Source: Aeoliella mucimassa (lineage in GTDB: Bacteria > Planctomycetota > Planctomycetia > Pirellulales > Lacipirellulaceae). From it: a DNA stretch of 64,000 nt. The translations under genes and the position numbers were made by a program. Within the stretch, counting starts at the first letter, position 1; each line of letters starts with the position of its first letter. Where the stretch lies: NCBI RefSeq assembly GCF_007748035.1, contig NZ_CP036278.1:3782001-3846000 (forward strand). The letters are read 5' to 3'. Under the pieces are notes generated by a model. It was not told the origin of the DNA. It saw only the letters and a program-made list of their open reading frames with translations, and did not search any database. Below are positions 54,201-63,469 of the stretch, in pieces.

Positions 54201-56796
54201 TTTGCATGAACTGCTGAAGATGCATCAGCAGATTGGCCTGCTCCGCTATCACACCCAAGCCAGGGCTTGCGCCCGCTTGTACTGGGACTACTTCATGGAC
54301 TCGGCGGAACGCAAGCTCATGGCCTCGCGTCTGCGGGGCGTGTCGTACATCGACGAGGTATTCCCTGGATCGAGACAGAATGTCAACTACATCCAAGATC
54401 TGACCGGCCAGCTTCAGGCATTTGTTGCGACCACCCGATTGTTTGAAGACTACCTGGTGGACGAGGCTGCCCGCTATCTGTTTGCCGAACGCACGCAACC
54501 GGTCGAAGGTCGCGTCGATACAAGTTTTGCAGTGAGTCGCATTGCTGCGGACGCGTGCGATCAGTTCCTGCGATTGCTTCGCCATCACAACTACGAGGTG
54601 CATTACAGCCGCAGCGTCGAATCGCTGGCAAAGTCGCCGTCTGCGCTGTTTACCCTGATTCGCGATTGGGTCGATGCCTTCCTCCCCACAAGCGAAGTTC
54701 CCACCGAGTATCGCGATGAAATTGCAGCGGTACTCATGAAGTACGATTCGTCCGCAACCAGCACTGTCGAGGGGCAATCGCTGGTCGAGGCCCATACGAT
54801 CGTGGATGGGCAGGTAACCGCGGACCTTTCGAACATGCTCGGGGCGCATCCGGTAATCAAGTCGGGCGGCTATCAGCTTCACTACAACCACTTCATGAAG
54901 AAGATGGGGCACTTCCGCCGCGACGTGGTGCCTCGCTACGAATCCTTTCAACATCGCAAAGCGGAGCTTGTCGAAGCGGCTCGCGTCGACATGCGACTCG
55001 ACGAGTTCAAACCTCGGGTGCTCACTTCATTTGTCCGCAACCGCTTGATCGATACAGTCTATCTGCCTCTGATCGGCGACAACCTCGCCAAACAGATTGG
55101 ATCGGCTGGCGAATCGAAACGCACCGACCGCATGGGCCTGCTGCTGCTGGTGTCGCCGCCTGGTTATGGTAAGACCACATTGATGGAATACCTGGCCAAT
55201 CGGCTTGGCATTATCTTCATGAAGATCAACGGCCCCGCGATTGGCCACCAGGTCACGTCGCTCGACCCCGCCGAAGCCCCGAACGCCGCTGCACGTGAGG
55301 AAGTGGAGAAGCTGAACCTGTCGCTCGAAATGGGCGACAACGTGATGATCTACCTCGACGACATCCAGCACTGCAACCCCGAGTTCCTGCAGCGGTTCAT
55401 TTCGCTCTGCGATGCTACCCGAAAGATCGAAGGTGTTTACAAAGGCCGCACGCGGACCTACGACCTTCGAGGTCGTAAGGTAGTTGTCGTGATGGCCGGA
55501 AACCCCTACACCGAAAGTGGGGAGCGATTCCGGATTCCCGACATGCTGTCGAATCGTGCCGACATCTACAATCTCGGAGAGATTATCGGCGATTCGGCCG
55601 AAGCCTTCGAAATGAGCTATATCGAGAACTGCCTTTCGAGCAATCCCACCCTCAGCAAGCTGGCGAGTCGCAGCCAGAAAGACATCTACTCGTTTATTAA
55701 AGTCGCCGAAACTGGCGAGCGTGATCAGGCCGACCTGGAGGGAAGTTACACCTCGGTAGAGTTCGATGAAATCGTCTCGACGATGAAGAAACTGCTGCGA
55801 GTCCGCGATGTGATTCTTGCTGTGAACCGGCAGTATGTCACCTCCGCAGCCCAGTCGGACGACTACCGCACCGAACCCCCATTCAAGCTGCAAGGTTCCT
55901 ATCGCAATATGAATCGCATTGCCGAGAAGGTAGTGCCGATCATGAATGATGCGGAGTTGCAGTCGCTCATTCTGTCGAGCTACGAGAACGACGCGCAAAC
56001 CCTCACCTCCGACACCGAGTCGAATCTGCTGAAGCTTCGCGAGCTACTTGGCATCCTCACCAAGGAAGAAACAGCTCGCTGGGAGAACATCAAACGTACG
56101 TTCCGCGAAAACTTGAAGATGAAGGGCATCGACAAGGACGACCAAGTCGGCCAGGTTGTAGTGCAGCTACGCTCGTTCAGCGACGGACTTAACGCGATCG
56201 AACGGGCGATGGCCGATGGAATCGACCGCTTTGCGGAACTTTCTGCTCGTGCAGTTCCGGAAAGCGAAAGCGATCTCAGCGAGCGTGAAAAGCACGAAGC
56301 GGAACAACTGCGAGCCGAAGAGATCGTCGATCGCTTGAGCCAACTCAGCTCGGGGATTACTGGCATCCACAAAACGATCGACTCGGGACTCCGCACGCTT
56401 TCGGAACTTGCCGACAACGACCGGGCAACCCCGGCACCGACGCCCGTCCCCTCCGAAGGGGCGATACCAGTTGCCGTAGCGGTGGAAGCCATGCACGAAC
56501 TGGCTAACGAACTGCGCAGCCTTACCACGAGCACGGTTCCAGTCGACCCCACGCGCAACACACGCGTGTCGGTAAGCCATCGCGTTCCTAAGTCGATTCT
56601 CGGGGTGATTGAGAGCCAGTTTGAGCTGATGAAAGACTCTATTGCTCCGCTACTTACCGTCACGGATCGTCAGTCTCAGACATTTGACGAGTTGAAAGCA
56701 ACGTTCCAGCAGTCGCTCCAACAAACAGCCGCGCTGATCACGGAACTCAAAGAGTCGCGTCAAAAGCATCCCAATCCACCAAGAGACGAGGAGTAG
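51265..56796 (+). CDS. Giant AAA+ ATPase (DUF3686-like, often called DNA repair ATPase)
   Basis: An 1843-residue protein starting at the ATG at 51265; no Shine-Dalgarno site is visible. Residues 1 to about 440 are beta-rich and look like a repetitive propeller-type region (FKWLQSDGQLTYVDNRS). Long coiled coils follow (about 500-850). A helical region and an AAA+ domain come next: SPPGYGKTT (Walker A, K about 1303), IYLDDIQH (Walker B, with D1366 in place of the usual E) and VVVMAGNPYTESGERF (sensor 1), then a MoxR-like lid. The last 200 residues are charged and coiled. From memory the family resembles DUF3686 plus AAA. A repair role is not shown. The layout suggests a membrane-linked remodelling machine working with the flotillin encoded just upstream. 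Confidence 0.82.
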   Translation: MASSDPSKAAPTSDTPEEVQLESGAYEILRNRLREHAKELRKRLDQLNDARKDVFGSIATTLVATERITTQNNCIPRDLVSIGDQFLFGYNVHMGLKSETVLADVFSAYEFRDHSFREGSLDLLKDERFEREFSELYKYYKDARFAKFFVKTPHLYMVFRVGTNASDIKAFKWLQSDGQLTYVDNRSDHEVAFPPQHEFKWIRTTRDMHSSGVHPHISIEDRVFVETVGGDLTVKIEDNTDSGAGIYAEPVDNLDQTLDDALIYYAIIGNIILLKIRPYQEEAFRYIVYNEKIQEARRIDAIEHACVLLPDGHGLIFSNGYYLQNGEHKTFEHDTRDMLFERRVAAPNGEDYLYVFYNRLTGVYVLLRYNVIEQRVDTPLICNGSSLFEAGELVCFRGTEKPEKHHALQVWQTPYVGIDYVPPTQTDSQLFKIGNREIVRGMAECNAVLSLIDKEQAYAELYIDLAKQTGDILDSYFWIDHAETFTLSEPLKEIQTAAGAAIDEFEKVRQVRQATAKQTASTRDRANEILSTVGHGRFETIDEFVSALGDLRAVRGATISLRDLRYADLTLIDSLEKEIVEQSDRLAERCVEFLLGDSALAPYQTRIAEQTEQIAQLDRVADAKTLLAEIDQGARELEMLIEIVSNLKIDDATHRTAIIDSISSIFGTINGARASIKSRIQELMSVEGAAEFGSQMKLLDQSVVSYLDLCDSPAKCEELLTKILVQIEELEGRFAEFDEFVIQLSDKRDEIYNAFESRKMALVEQRNRRASTLASAAERILQGIQNRVEHFDEVDEIHSYFASDLMIEKVRDLIAQLEELEDTVKVDDIQSRLKTVKEDAIRQLKDRKELFVGGDNLIRLGNHQFTVNVQTLDLTTVLRDEQITLHLTGTNFFEPLKDQQLLECRDVWTQEVISENPKVYRGEFLAHVMLDHLLRNDDERAAFLHATDEERLKIVQQFMGPRYQESYVKGVTDNDSSAILHELLKMHQQIGLLRYHTQARACARLYWDYFMDSAERKLMASRLRGVSYIDEVFPGSRQNVNYIQDLTGQLQAFVATTRLFEDYLVDEAARYLFAERTQPVEGRVDTSFAVSRIAADACDQFLRLLRHHNYEVHYSRSVESLAKSPSALFTLIRDWVDAFLPTSEVPTEYRDEIAAVLMKYDSSATSTVEGQSLVEAHTIVDGQVTADLSNMLGAHPVIKSGGYQLHYNHFMKKMGHFRRDVVPRYESFQHRKAELVEAARVDMRLDEFKPRVLTSFVRNRLIDTVYLPLIGDNLAKQIGSAGESKRTDRMGLLLLVSPPGYGKTTLMEYLANRLGIIFMKINGPAIGHQVTSLDPAEAPNAAAREEVEKLNLSLEMGDNVMIYLDDIQHCNPEFLQRFISLCDATRKIEGVYKGRTRTYDLRGRKVVVVMAGNPYTESGERFRIPDMLSNRADIYNLGEIIGDSAEAFEMSYIENCLSSNPTLSKLASRSQKDIYSFIKVAETGERDQADLEGSYTSVEFDEIVSTMKKLLRVRDVILAVNRQYVTSAAQSDDYRTEPPFKLQGSYRNMNRIAEKVVPIMNDAELQSLILSSYENDAQTLTSDTESNLLKLRELLGILTKEETARWENIKRTFRENLKMKGIDKDDQVGQVVVQLRSFSDGLNAIERAMADGIDRFAELSARAVPESESDLSEREKHEAEQLRAEEIVDRLSQLSSGITGIHKTIDSGLRTLSELADNDRATPAPTPVPSEGAIPVAVAVEAMHELANELRSLTTSTVPVDPTRNTRVSVSHRVPKSILGVIESQFELMKDSIAPLLTVTDRQSQTFDELKATFQQSLQQTAALITELKESRQKHPNPPRDEE

Positions 56797-56801
56797 CCGA
56801 T

Positions 56802-59021
56802 CTACTCCGCTGCACTGCTTAAGGTGACTTCCGACTGGGGAATCGCAATGTCGTCAACTCCGACCTGAACTGCATGGACTCCAGGAGGAACGTCTTGGAT
56901 CCACAAGATCCCTCCCTGCTCGGTTCCCTGCACCTTCTTACCATTCAGTGTAATTGAGTCGACTTGTTGCCCTGCAATTTCGGGCAGTCCAATATCAGCA
57001 GTACTGTTGCCTGGCACCGAGACATTCAGTGTGTATCCTTGAGCAGTTCGTTGGAACTCCACTTGCACGGGGCCGCGGATGGTCGGCACTTTTGCTTCGA
57101 ACTTCTCGAGGCTCCCTGGCTGGGGCTGAATAATCACCTTCTTGAACCCGGCTTCCCCTGGGCGGACACCGACCAGGTAGCGGGGAATCAGATTCGCTGG
57201 GGCGGCACCCCATGCATGGTTCCAGTCGAGATTCGGTTTGTACTGCTGATCCCAGGCTTCCAGGGTGATGGTCGAACCGACTCGAATCATATTGAACCAA
57301 CTACGCTTGTCTTCCGAACGCAGCAGGTTCAACGCTTGCTCCGACTCTCCATGCAGATAGAGTCCTTCCAGCAAGTACTGGGCAGCGTACACGCTGCATC
57401 GCATCCCTCGTCGATCAAGCAAGCGGGCCACGCTGGCCACCTGCTCTTCCGGCACCACTTCGAATGCAAGTGGAAATAGATTCGCGTGCAAAGAAGCATG
57501 CTCGCTCCCCTCACCATCGAGGTAGCACCTTCGCCGAGCATCCCAGAGCTTGCGGTTAAACATCTCCTTGAAAGCGGCCGCCTTGTCTGCAAACTGCTTG
57601 CTGTCGTCCGGTAGCGAGAGCACCTCGGCAATCCTGGCCATCCGCTCTAGCGTGGCAAAGTGGAATGCATTCACCACCGTATTCACCGGGAGCATTTCGT
57701 AGCCATCTCGCTCGGCTTGGGGCCAGTCGACAATGTCTCGATAGCCGTCACCAGAGGTGTCGAGCAGGCCATCTGCTCGCTCGGCGGCCGACAAATGTTT
57801 TTCGCTCTTGAGCTGAGCGTAGCATTTCTGCAGGGACTCCGTGTTGCCGGTATACATGTAGTCTTCCCAAGCTATCAGTACGGAATGTTGTTTCCATTCT
57901 GTTGGCCAGGTCGAGTGCTTCATCAAGTACTCGTGGGAATAGCGCGCCAGCGCGTACTCTTGATCGACTCCGTAGTGAGCCAATTGATTGATGTAGGCGT
58001 CGGCTTCGTAGGGGATGCGCTCGCGATCACCATCGACGTACACCCCACAGAACGAAGTTGCACGAATGGAGTACTTGCACAGTTCCCATATCGCATTCAA
58101 CACCTCATCGCTCGACTCAAAGTGCGAAGCCGACATATCGAAGGGATAGTCGATTCGCACCCGCGATATCTGCTCGGACTTCCAAGCATCAGGAGCACCG
58201 AGCAATTCGACATATCGAAACGGAGCGACCACTCCAACCTGTTTGGGCAGCGTCACCGCGTCGCCATGCGTGTTGCGATGATCGACGGGAGGCCGGACTT
58301 CGATTTCGCTGGCCCCCTCTTCCACCTCGACCTGTACTGAATAGTAGCGAATCGTCCCGCCTGGATTTGCATCGATTCGTCCCTTGCCCATTCGTTCGCC
58401 AAAATTGACCGTCATGGTGAAAGAGTCCTTCACCGGCGACTCGAACGACAACTTCAGATAGCCAAATGCATCGCGGCCGAAGTCGACCAACACCCCACCG
58501 GACTCAAGCGATTTTAGTTGCTCAGGAGATTCCGTCGTTGCTTCTACTGGATAACGGGATGTGAGCTCTGGGGATAGTTTGTCCGCCATCACGAAAGATT
58601 GTGGGCTCGACCATTCGGATGGCTGTCCTTCGCTATTCCACACCTGGACGCGCCAACTGTAGCTGCCACCAGGTAGCAATGGAGGTCCTGCGTACTCGAC
58701 GTTAATCGATTGATCGCTGGCTACGCGCTCCGTATCCCACAGCAACTCGCTTGCTGCATCATCGGCGGCGCTGTCCTGCTTTAATTGAACGCGATAGGCC
58801 GACTGTGTGAATGCGGTCTCGCCGGTTCCACACATCCAGGCAAACTCTGGTTGCGGATCGAAGATCACCGTTTTAGTGGGGTGCTTTAGAAACTCGCACG
58901 ACAATTCTGCAGGCGGAGGAGGAACAGTGTTCCGCGAAGGCTGCTCACCACACGCCATGCTGCTGAAGAGTAAGATCGCTGCAGAAATCATCGGAATGGA
59001 TAGACGTAACATGTTATGCAT
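56802..59021 (-). CDS. Alpha-L-rhamnosidase, GH78 family, lipoprotein-like
   Basis: About 739 residues from the ATG at 59021; ATGs at 59012 and 58991 are close by, and 59090 would overlap nothing useful. The N-terminus ends in LLFSSMACGEQ, a plausible lipoprotein cleavage site. A fibronectin-like module (YRVQLKQD, GSYSWRVQVWNSEG) is followed by a beta-sandwich and the alpha/alpha barrel with VDGDRERIPYEADAY, the region of the catalytic acid of GH78, and NWHWGAAPANLIPR-like DWNHAWGAAPANL. It removes terminal rhamnose from polysaccharide fragments in the periplasm or at the outer membrane. It lies 81 bases downstream of the BNR-4 giant. Confidence 0.9.
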   Translation of the reverse strand: MHNMLRLSIPMISAAILLFSSMACGEQPSRNTVPPPPAELSCEFLKHPTKTVIFDPQPEFAWMCGTGETAFTQSAYRVQLKQDSAADDAASELLWDTERVASDQSINVEYAGPPLLPGGSYSWRVQVWNSEGQPSEWSSPQSFVMADKLSPELTSRYPVEATTESPEQLKSLESGGVLVDFGRDAFGYLKLSFESPVKDSFTMTVNFGERMGKGRIDANPGGTIRYYSVQVEVEEGASEIEVRPPVDHRNTHGDAVTLPKQVGVVAPFRYVELLGAPDAWKSEQISRVRIDYPFDMSASHFESSDEVLNAIWELCKYSIRATSFCGVYVDGDRERIPYEADAYINQLAHYGVDQEYALARYSHEYLMKHSTWPTEWKQHSVLIAWEDYMYTGNTESLQKCYAQLKSEKHLSAAERADGLLDTSGDGYRDIVDWPQAERDGYEMLPVNTVVNAFHFATLERMARIAEVLSLPDDSKQFADKAAAFKEMFNRKLWDARRRCYLDGEGSEHASLHANLFPLAFEVVPEEQVASVARLLDRRGMRCSVYAAQYLLEGLYLHGESEQALNLLRSEDKRSWFNMIRVGSTITLEAWDQQYKPNLDWNHAWGAAPANLIPRYLVGVRPGEAGFKKVIIQPQPGSLEKFEAKVPTIRGPVQVEFQRTAQGYTLNVSVPGNSTADIGLPEIAGQQVDSITLNGKKVQGTEQGGILWIQDVPPGVHAVQVGVDDIAIPQSEVTLSSAAE

Positions 59022-59102
59022 GTTCAAGCTTGCTGTAGAGTGACTATTAGAATCTCCAAACGGCGGAACGCCGTTGGTCGGTCGTACCATTGTATCTTAC
59101 GA

Positions 59103-62100
59103 TTAACGATGGCGGGCGAGTCGGCCACCACCGAGCAGAGCGAATCCGCCCATCAGTAGCCCGGCATTTGGCTCTGGTACGCGGGCCGATTGCTCGGCAT
59201 TTGCTGGGAGTTGCTCGCCGAAATGCGATTTCCAAAGCTCGTAATCAAGCTCGTCGACATGCAGATCGCCATTGCCATCCGCCTTGAGCCCTGCTCCCGA
59301 AGCTCCGAGAGACTCTCGCCACACGGTGTAGTCGGCGAGATTCACCACGTTGTCGTCATTGTAATCGCCTAGCAGCCCATCGATCACTTCGATCACCCCG
59401 CTGGACAGCACTTGCGAGTTATCCCATTTCAACCCTGAAGGCAGTTCGGGGAGCGCGAGCGATTCGAACACACCTTGAATGGAGGTGAAATCGAACAAGT
59501 CGTAGGAATCACCAGCAGTGGGTGTTGGTGCCTCGTTGGCAAGGGTGACTTCCACCTTGCCATAGGCGTAGATAGCTCCCGTAACGGCCACGCGATCGTA
59601 GAGTGTGGGATCGGTGAGATCGAGTTGGATAAGAGCACTCTCCTGTAAGGTCAAATCGCCCTCGATCGTGAAAGCGTCGGGCGCGACTGGCGTATAGGAT
59701 TCGCGGAGCAAGCGAAAGAAGTCGACATCGCCGATGACATCGCTGTGAGAGTTGGCAAAGCCCACCGCACTAATCGTTTCGCTCAGCAGTTGCAATGGCC
59801 CCGTAATCTGCGTGTAGTCGACATCCGTAGGGAGCTTGGCAAAAAAGCTAGCGGTATAGCCTCCCTGCCCTGCCGTGGTGTCGAGCACTACGCGCATTTG
59901 CATGTCGCCGCCGTTGGTGTTGAGCGTCGGCCACGAAGTGGTCGCCACGGTACCGCTGGAGTCGTTGCCCAACAGCACCTGATTCGGTCCATTGCCATTA
60001 TCGCCACGGAAAAGCATCCACGCTTTGCCAGTGGTTGGATCGGCGATAAAGCGGTTGCCATTACCTGCCCCTCCATCCATCAGCCCTTCCAGGAAACCGA
60101 TAGCAAACCAATCGGCGTCACCCGAGACATTTTGGAAGCTGGCGTCGAGTACGTAACGATTCCCCTCTTCGATTTCCAGCGGCAAGGTTGCCGAGGAGCC
60201 ACTCGCGACGCTAACCCCATCAGCGTTGCTCGTTATCGAAGAGTGAGCCGACCAGACTTCGCCGCCCGAGATGGTATCTGGCGAGAGACCATTGAGCGGA
60301 GAAGAGCCGTCTCGGCCAAACCGCTCTTCGTAGATCACTCCGTTGCCCAAACTCGTGTATGGTGTGACCTCGAGAATCGAACCTTGCTCCATCGTCAGAT
60401 GACCTTGAATCCGCCCACCGCTCTCAAGTCGGGCGTTGGGTTGCACCCAGGTCGGTCCTACGCCGGTGCTGCCATCCACAATGAGTGTACCCGCGAGAAC
60501 ACGGGTTTCTCCCTCGTAGGAGTTGAGGCCCGCCAGCCGCAGCGTTCCCTCACCCTGTTTGATGAGCTCACCCGAACCGTTGATCGCGCGGTCGACAATC
60601 AATTGCGAGTTCTCGCCTACCTGTATCGCATTTGTGCTGCCCTCGAGTGAGACTGTGTCGGTAAGGGTCACCGACCTATCGGAAGCTACTTGCAGTGCTC
60701 CTTGCCCACCGCCATCGCCGGAGAGTTGAACTTCCTGCGGATAGACTCCGCTCTGTTGCAGCAGGAGCTGCCCCCCAGCATTGATCTGAACATGAGCCTG
60801 AGAGCCACCCAACCCGTCGGCACTCAGCACTTCTGCACCAGCATTTGCACCGACGAATACCTCGCCGACAAACAAAGCATTGTTTTGCAGCGATGTCGAG
60901 CTGTTGAGCACTTCGACCCGACCTTGTCCCAACATGTTCTCCAGGTTTGCTTGCTGATGCACCCGAATTACGCCATCGTTGAGAATGCTTATAGGATTCG
61001 TCGGAAAGACCGTACCGACCGACTCCGCGGTGCCGATTTCCAGCACGCCACGCGGCCAGACTTCAAAAGCACTTGCCATATCCGCCGCGTTGCTGGCATC
61101 CATCACTACCACTCCTTGATCGGCGGCAATGATGGTGCTGACCATCGCGTTTGCGTCGCCAGTGATCGTGAGAGTTGCATTCGACACCCGCGTGGGACCA
61201 CTATAGGTGTTGTTCGAGGTCGCCAGATTCAGCGAACCACCGCCGACTACCGATAGACTACCTGCCGCCAGGCTACCATTACCGGTAAACACATAGTCCC
61301 CCGTGGAATCTACGACCACTTTGCCAGCTTGGATGCTGGAACTCAAGTCAATGGTTCTCGCGGTTGCTTCGTCGTCGAAGGTTACATTATCGTACGCTTC
61401 GAACAACGTCGAATCGTCAAAGTGCTTGAAGTTCGATGCCGCCGAATCCCACGTGCTAGTTTCGGCCCCAGTCCAGTGAATCACTCGTCCCAAGGCCGCC
61501 TGGGTGTCCCATGCGACGATCGACATAGGACTGCCGCCATTGCTGCTGTTGCCATCGATCGTCTGCTGCAGAATGTGGAGGTTACGCGACGAGTCCCATT
61601 GCATGCGGTCGATGGTCGGCTCGAAGTAGCCAAGATCGTCGGTTGTAAGCTTGATGAACTCCCAATCGTCGCGCGAATCCGCTTGCGAGTAGGCGACGGT
61701 GATACCACCGCCGTTGTCGTTATCCTTGTAGACCACGAACGCGCGGTTGTAGTCGTCGAAAACAATCTGGGGCCGCCCCATGTGGTTGTTGCCGAGTTGG
61801 GTCTCGGGCACGGGGGTGTTGGGATCGGAACGCCGATGGGTAATGCGTGAGGTAAACCACTCGTTGCCATCGTTGCCGACAAACATGTACTGCCGGCGAT
61901 GATCAGGCACCGGGTCGTTGGCCCCCGGGGACCACCAGGTGGCAATCGCGGGGCGGTCGTACGCGTCGACGGCCTGAGTGCCAGTGTTGATAAGGCTCGA
62001 ACCCTCAGGGATGTCGACAATCACCTGCGAATTCGGCTCGTCGATCACGTCGGGATAGGGAATGGTACCATTGATATCCTTGTACCAAGTCACCCCATCA

Positions 62101-62948
62101 TCTGGCGAATAGGCGTAGAACAGGTTGTGGTTCGTCTGAAATCCCACGTGCCCGGTCGGCGACGAACTGTTGTACCTATACGTCCAACTGGCATGCAGTC
62201 CGCCATTCGAGTCGTAGCTCAGATTGTGGGGATAAGCGTTGTAGGTCAAACCGGAACTATCGGTATTGGCCACCCACACTCGATCGGCCCACGACCAGGA
62301 GTCGTTCGTGTCGTTGAACCGGGCAATCCGGTAGACCCCGTTGCCAGAACTACCCGTGCGATAGTTAAAGAGAAGATCTCCCGAGTTTGGCACCCGGATG
62401 AAGTTAGGGTAGGTGGTCGACAGCTCGTCCTCACCAGTCATGGTATTGAGCGCACCGGAGTTGCCAACGGTGTCGCCAGTGAATTGCAGTGGCTCACCCC
62501 CGTCGACAGGTGTCGTACTTCGCGTATAGAGCAACGGGTTATTATGAGTGCCCCACGCAACGTGCAAATAACCATCGCCATCGATGCCTAGCACCGGCAC
62601 ATTATGGGCGTCGTTGATGTTATACGAGGTGAACTCGGTAACACGGATATCCCAATCGTTTGTCGCAGCAGTCAGATCACGCCGCGATACAATGAGCCTT
62701 CCATCTTCGCGATAATAGACAACGAATTGGTAGTTACCCGAAGTAACCATCGACTCGTTTTTGAAGGCGGTCGAGTTGATCGACACGCGATCGCGCCCCA
62801 ATTCGTTCGTGCCAGAATCGTTGTCTGTGATCAGATTCACTTGCAGATAGTCAAGTGGATCGGTCTGAGCCTGAGCACTGCAGCAAACGAACAGACTGAA
62901 TAACGACAAACATACACACGCGGCGCGGCAACGGGAAATCGAGATCAT
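59103..62948 (-). CDS. BNR-4 polysaccharide-lyase-like secreted protein with passenger repeats, dockerin and PEP-CTERM
   Basis: A 1281-residue secreted protein. The signal peptide ends near SAQAQ. Residues about 30-480 are a BNR-4 beta-propeller (NINDAHNVPVLGIDGDGYLHVAWG, cited here as DAHNVPVLGIDGDGYLHV), the fold of PL24/PL25-type ulvan lyases. Then come passenger-associated transport repeats (KQGEGTLRLAGLNSYEGETRV), a lectin-like domain (EERFGRDGSSPLNG), a dockerin-like pair (GDYNDDNVVNLADYTVW, DGNGDLHVDELDYELW) and a PEP-CTERM tail (VPEPNAGLLMG, helix, ARHR). It likely cleaves a uronic-acid polysaccharide and is sorted to the cell surface. The GH78 gene follows on the same strand, which fits a rhamnose-containing substrate such as ulvan. 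Confidence 0.86.
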   Translation of the reverse strand: MISISRCRAACVCLSLFSLFVCCSAQAQTDPLDYLQVNLITDNDSGTNELGRDRVSINSTAFKNESMVTSGNYQFVVYYREDGRLIVSRRDLTAATNDWDIRVTEFTSYNINDAHNVPVLGIDGDGYLHVAWGTHNNPLLYTRSTTPVDGGEPLQFTGDTVGNSGALNTMTGEDELSTTYPNFIRVPNSGDLLFNYRTGSSGNGVYRIARFNDTNDSWSWADRVWVANTDSSGLTYNAYPHNLSYDSNGGLHASWTYRYNSSSPTGHVGFQTNHNLFYAYSPDDGVTWYKDINGTIPYPDVIDEPNSQVIVDIPEGSSLINTGTQAVDAYDRPAIATWWSPGANDPVPDHRRQYMFVGNDGNEWFTSRITHRRSDPNTPVPETQLGNNHMGRPQIVFDDYNRAFVVYKDNDNGGGITVAYSQADSRDDWEFIKLTTDDLGYFEPTIDRMQWDSSRNLHILQQTIDGNSSNGGSPMSIVAWDTQAALGRVIHWTGAETSTWDSAASNFKHFDDSTLFEAYDNVTFDDEATARTIDLSSSIQAGKVVVDSTGDYVFTGNGSLAAGSLSVVGGGSLNLATSNNTYSGPTRVSNATLTITGDANAMVSTIIAADQGVVVMDASNAADMASAFEVWPRGVLEIGTAESVGTVFPTNPISILNDGVIRVHQQANLENMLGQGRVEVLNSSTSLQNNALFVGEVFVGANAGAEVLSADGLGGSQAHVQINAGGQLLLQQSGVYPQEVQLSGDGGGQGALQVASDRSVTLTDTVSLEGSTNAIQVGENSQLIVDRAINGSGELIKQGEGTLRLAGLNSYEGETRVLAGTLIVDGSTGVGPTWVQPNARLESGGRIQGHLTMEQGSILEVTPYTSLGNGVIYEERFGRDGSSPLNGLSPDTISGGEVWSAHSSITSNADGVSVASGSSATLPLEIEEGNRYVLDASFQNVSGDADWFAIGFLEGLMDGGAGNGNRFIADPTTGKAWMLFRGDNGNGPNQVLLGNDSSGTVATTSWPTLNTNGGDMQMRVVLDTTAGQGGYTASFFAKLPTDVDYTQITGPLQLLSETISAVGFANSHSDVIGDVDFFRLLRESYTPVAPDAFTIEGDLTLQESALIQLDLTDPTLYDRVAVTGAIYAYGKVEVTLANEAPTPTAGDSYDLFDFTSIQGVFESLALPELPSGLKWDNSQVLSSGVIEVIDGLLGDYNDDNVVNLADYTVWRESLGASGAGLKADGNGDLHVDELDYELWKSHFGEQLPANAEQSARVPEPNAGLLMGGFALLGGGRLARHR

Positions 62949-63003
62949 GGTTCACAGTCTTCGGTTAAAACGATTTCGCTAGGCATCGATCTATGGTCCT
63001 ATC

Positions 63004-63432
63004 TTAGAACTTGTCCACAAACGGCCCGGAGTTCTTATCGCCGTCCCAGGTCAGTTTAATTTCCAAATCATCGGTAGGCCCATCAATCGTGACCCATAGT
63101 TCAGAGCTAATCTTATTGGCGTATCGCTTGGGAGCATGCCATCGGTTGGAGCGTTCGTCAATCGACTCGACAGCCGACACTATTGCCAAATGCGTACCGA
63201 CCGGCGCACCATCATTGAGCTCATAGCACGACATCTTGAACGTTCCATCCGACTGAATCGTTGCCTGGGCAGTACGACGGTCGTTGGCCAGGATCTTCAC
63301 CTGCCCCACGGTCAGTGGTTGTCCATCAATCGTGACCTTTCCAGAGACAGGAACGATTTCTGGATGTTTGTCCTGACAACCAACGCACACAAACAGTACA
63401 GCTACACACACCGCCACCTTAAGGTGATTCAT
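63004..63432 (-). CDS. Small lipoprotein with carboxypeptidase-regulatory-like domain
   Basis: About 142 residues from the ATG at 63432, preferred because GGAAG lies nine bases upstream; an ATG at 63441 is possible. The N-terminus is a lipoprotein signal (VAVLFVCVGCQD). The domain reads PVSGKVTIDGQPL, then TIQSDGTFKMS and GAPVGTHLAIVSA, the pattern of the beta-sandwich proteins that follow DUF1559 genes in planctomycetes. It is probably attached to a membrane facing the periplasm. Its function is unknown. Confidence 0.85.
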   Translation of the reverse strand: MNHLKVAVCVAVLFVCVGCQDKHPEIVPVSGKVTIDGQPLTVGQVKILANDRRTAQATIQSDGTFKMSCYELNDGAPVGTHLAIVSAVESIDERSNRWHAPKRYANKISSELWVTIDGPTDDLEIKLTWDGDKNSGPFVDKF

Positions 63433-63469
63433 AGAGATCATCTTCCGCTTTATCCAGTTCGAGAAACAA

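Noticed and set aside
53896-54954. A 352-codon minus-strand frame inside the giant ATPase gene
   Set aside because: It lies opposite a long confident coding region and its translation has no domain-like features.
51265-56796. Assignment of the giant ATPase as a DNA repair enzyme
   Set aside because: That name is attached to the family, but I see no nuclease, helicase or DNA-binding motif; the neighbours point to the membrane.
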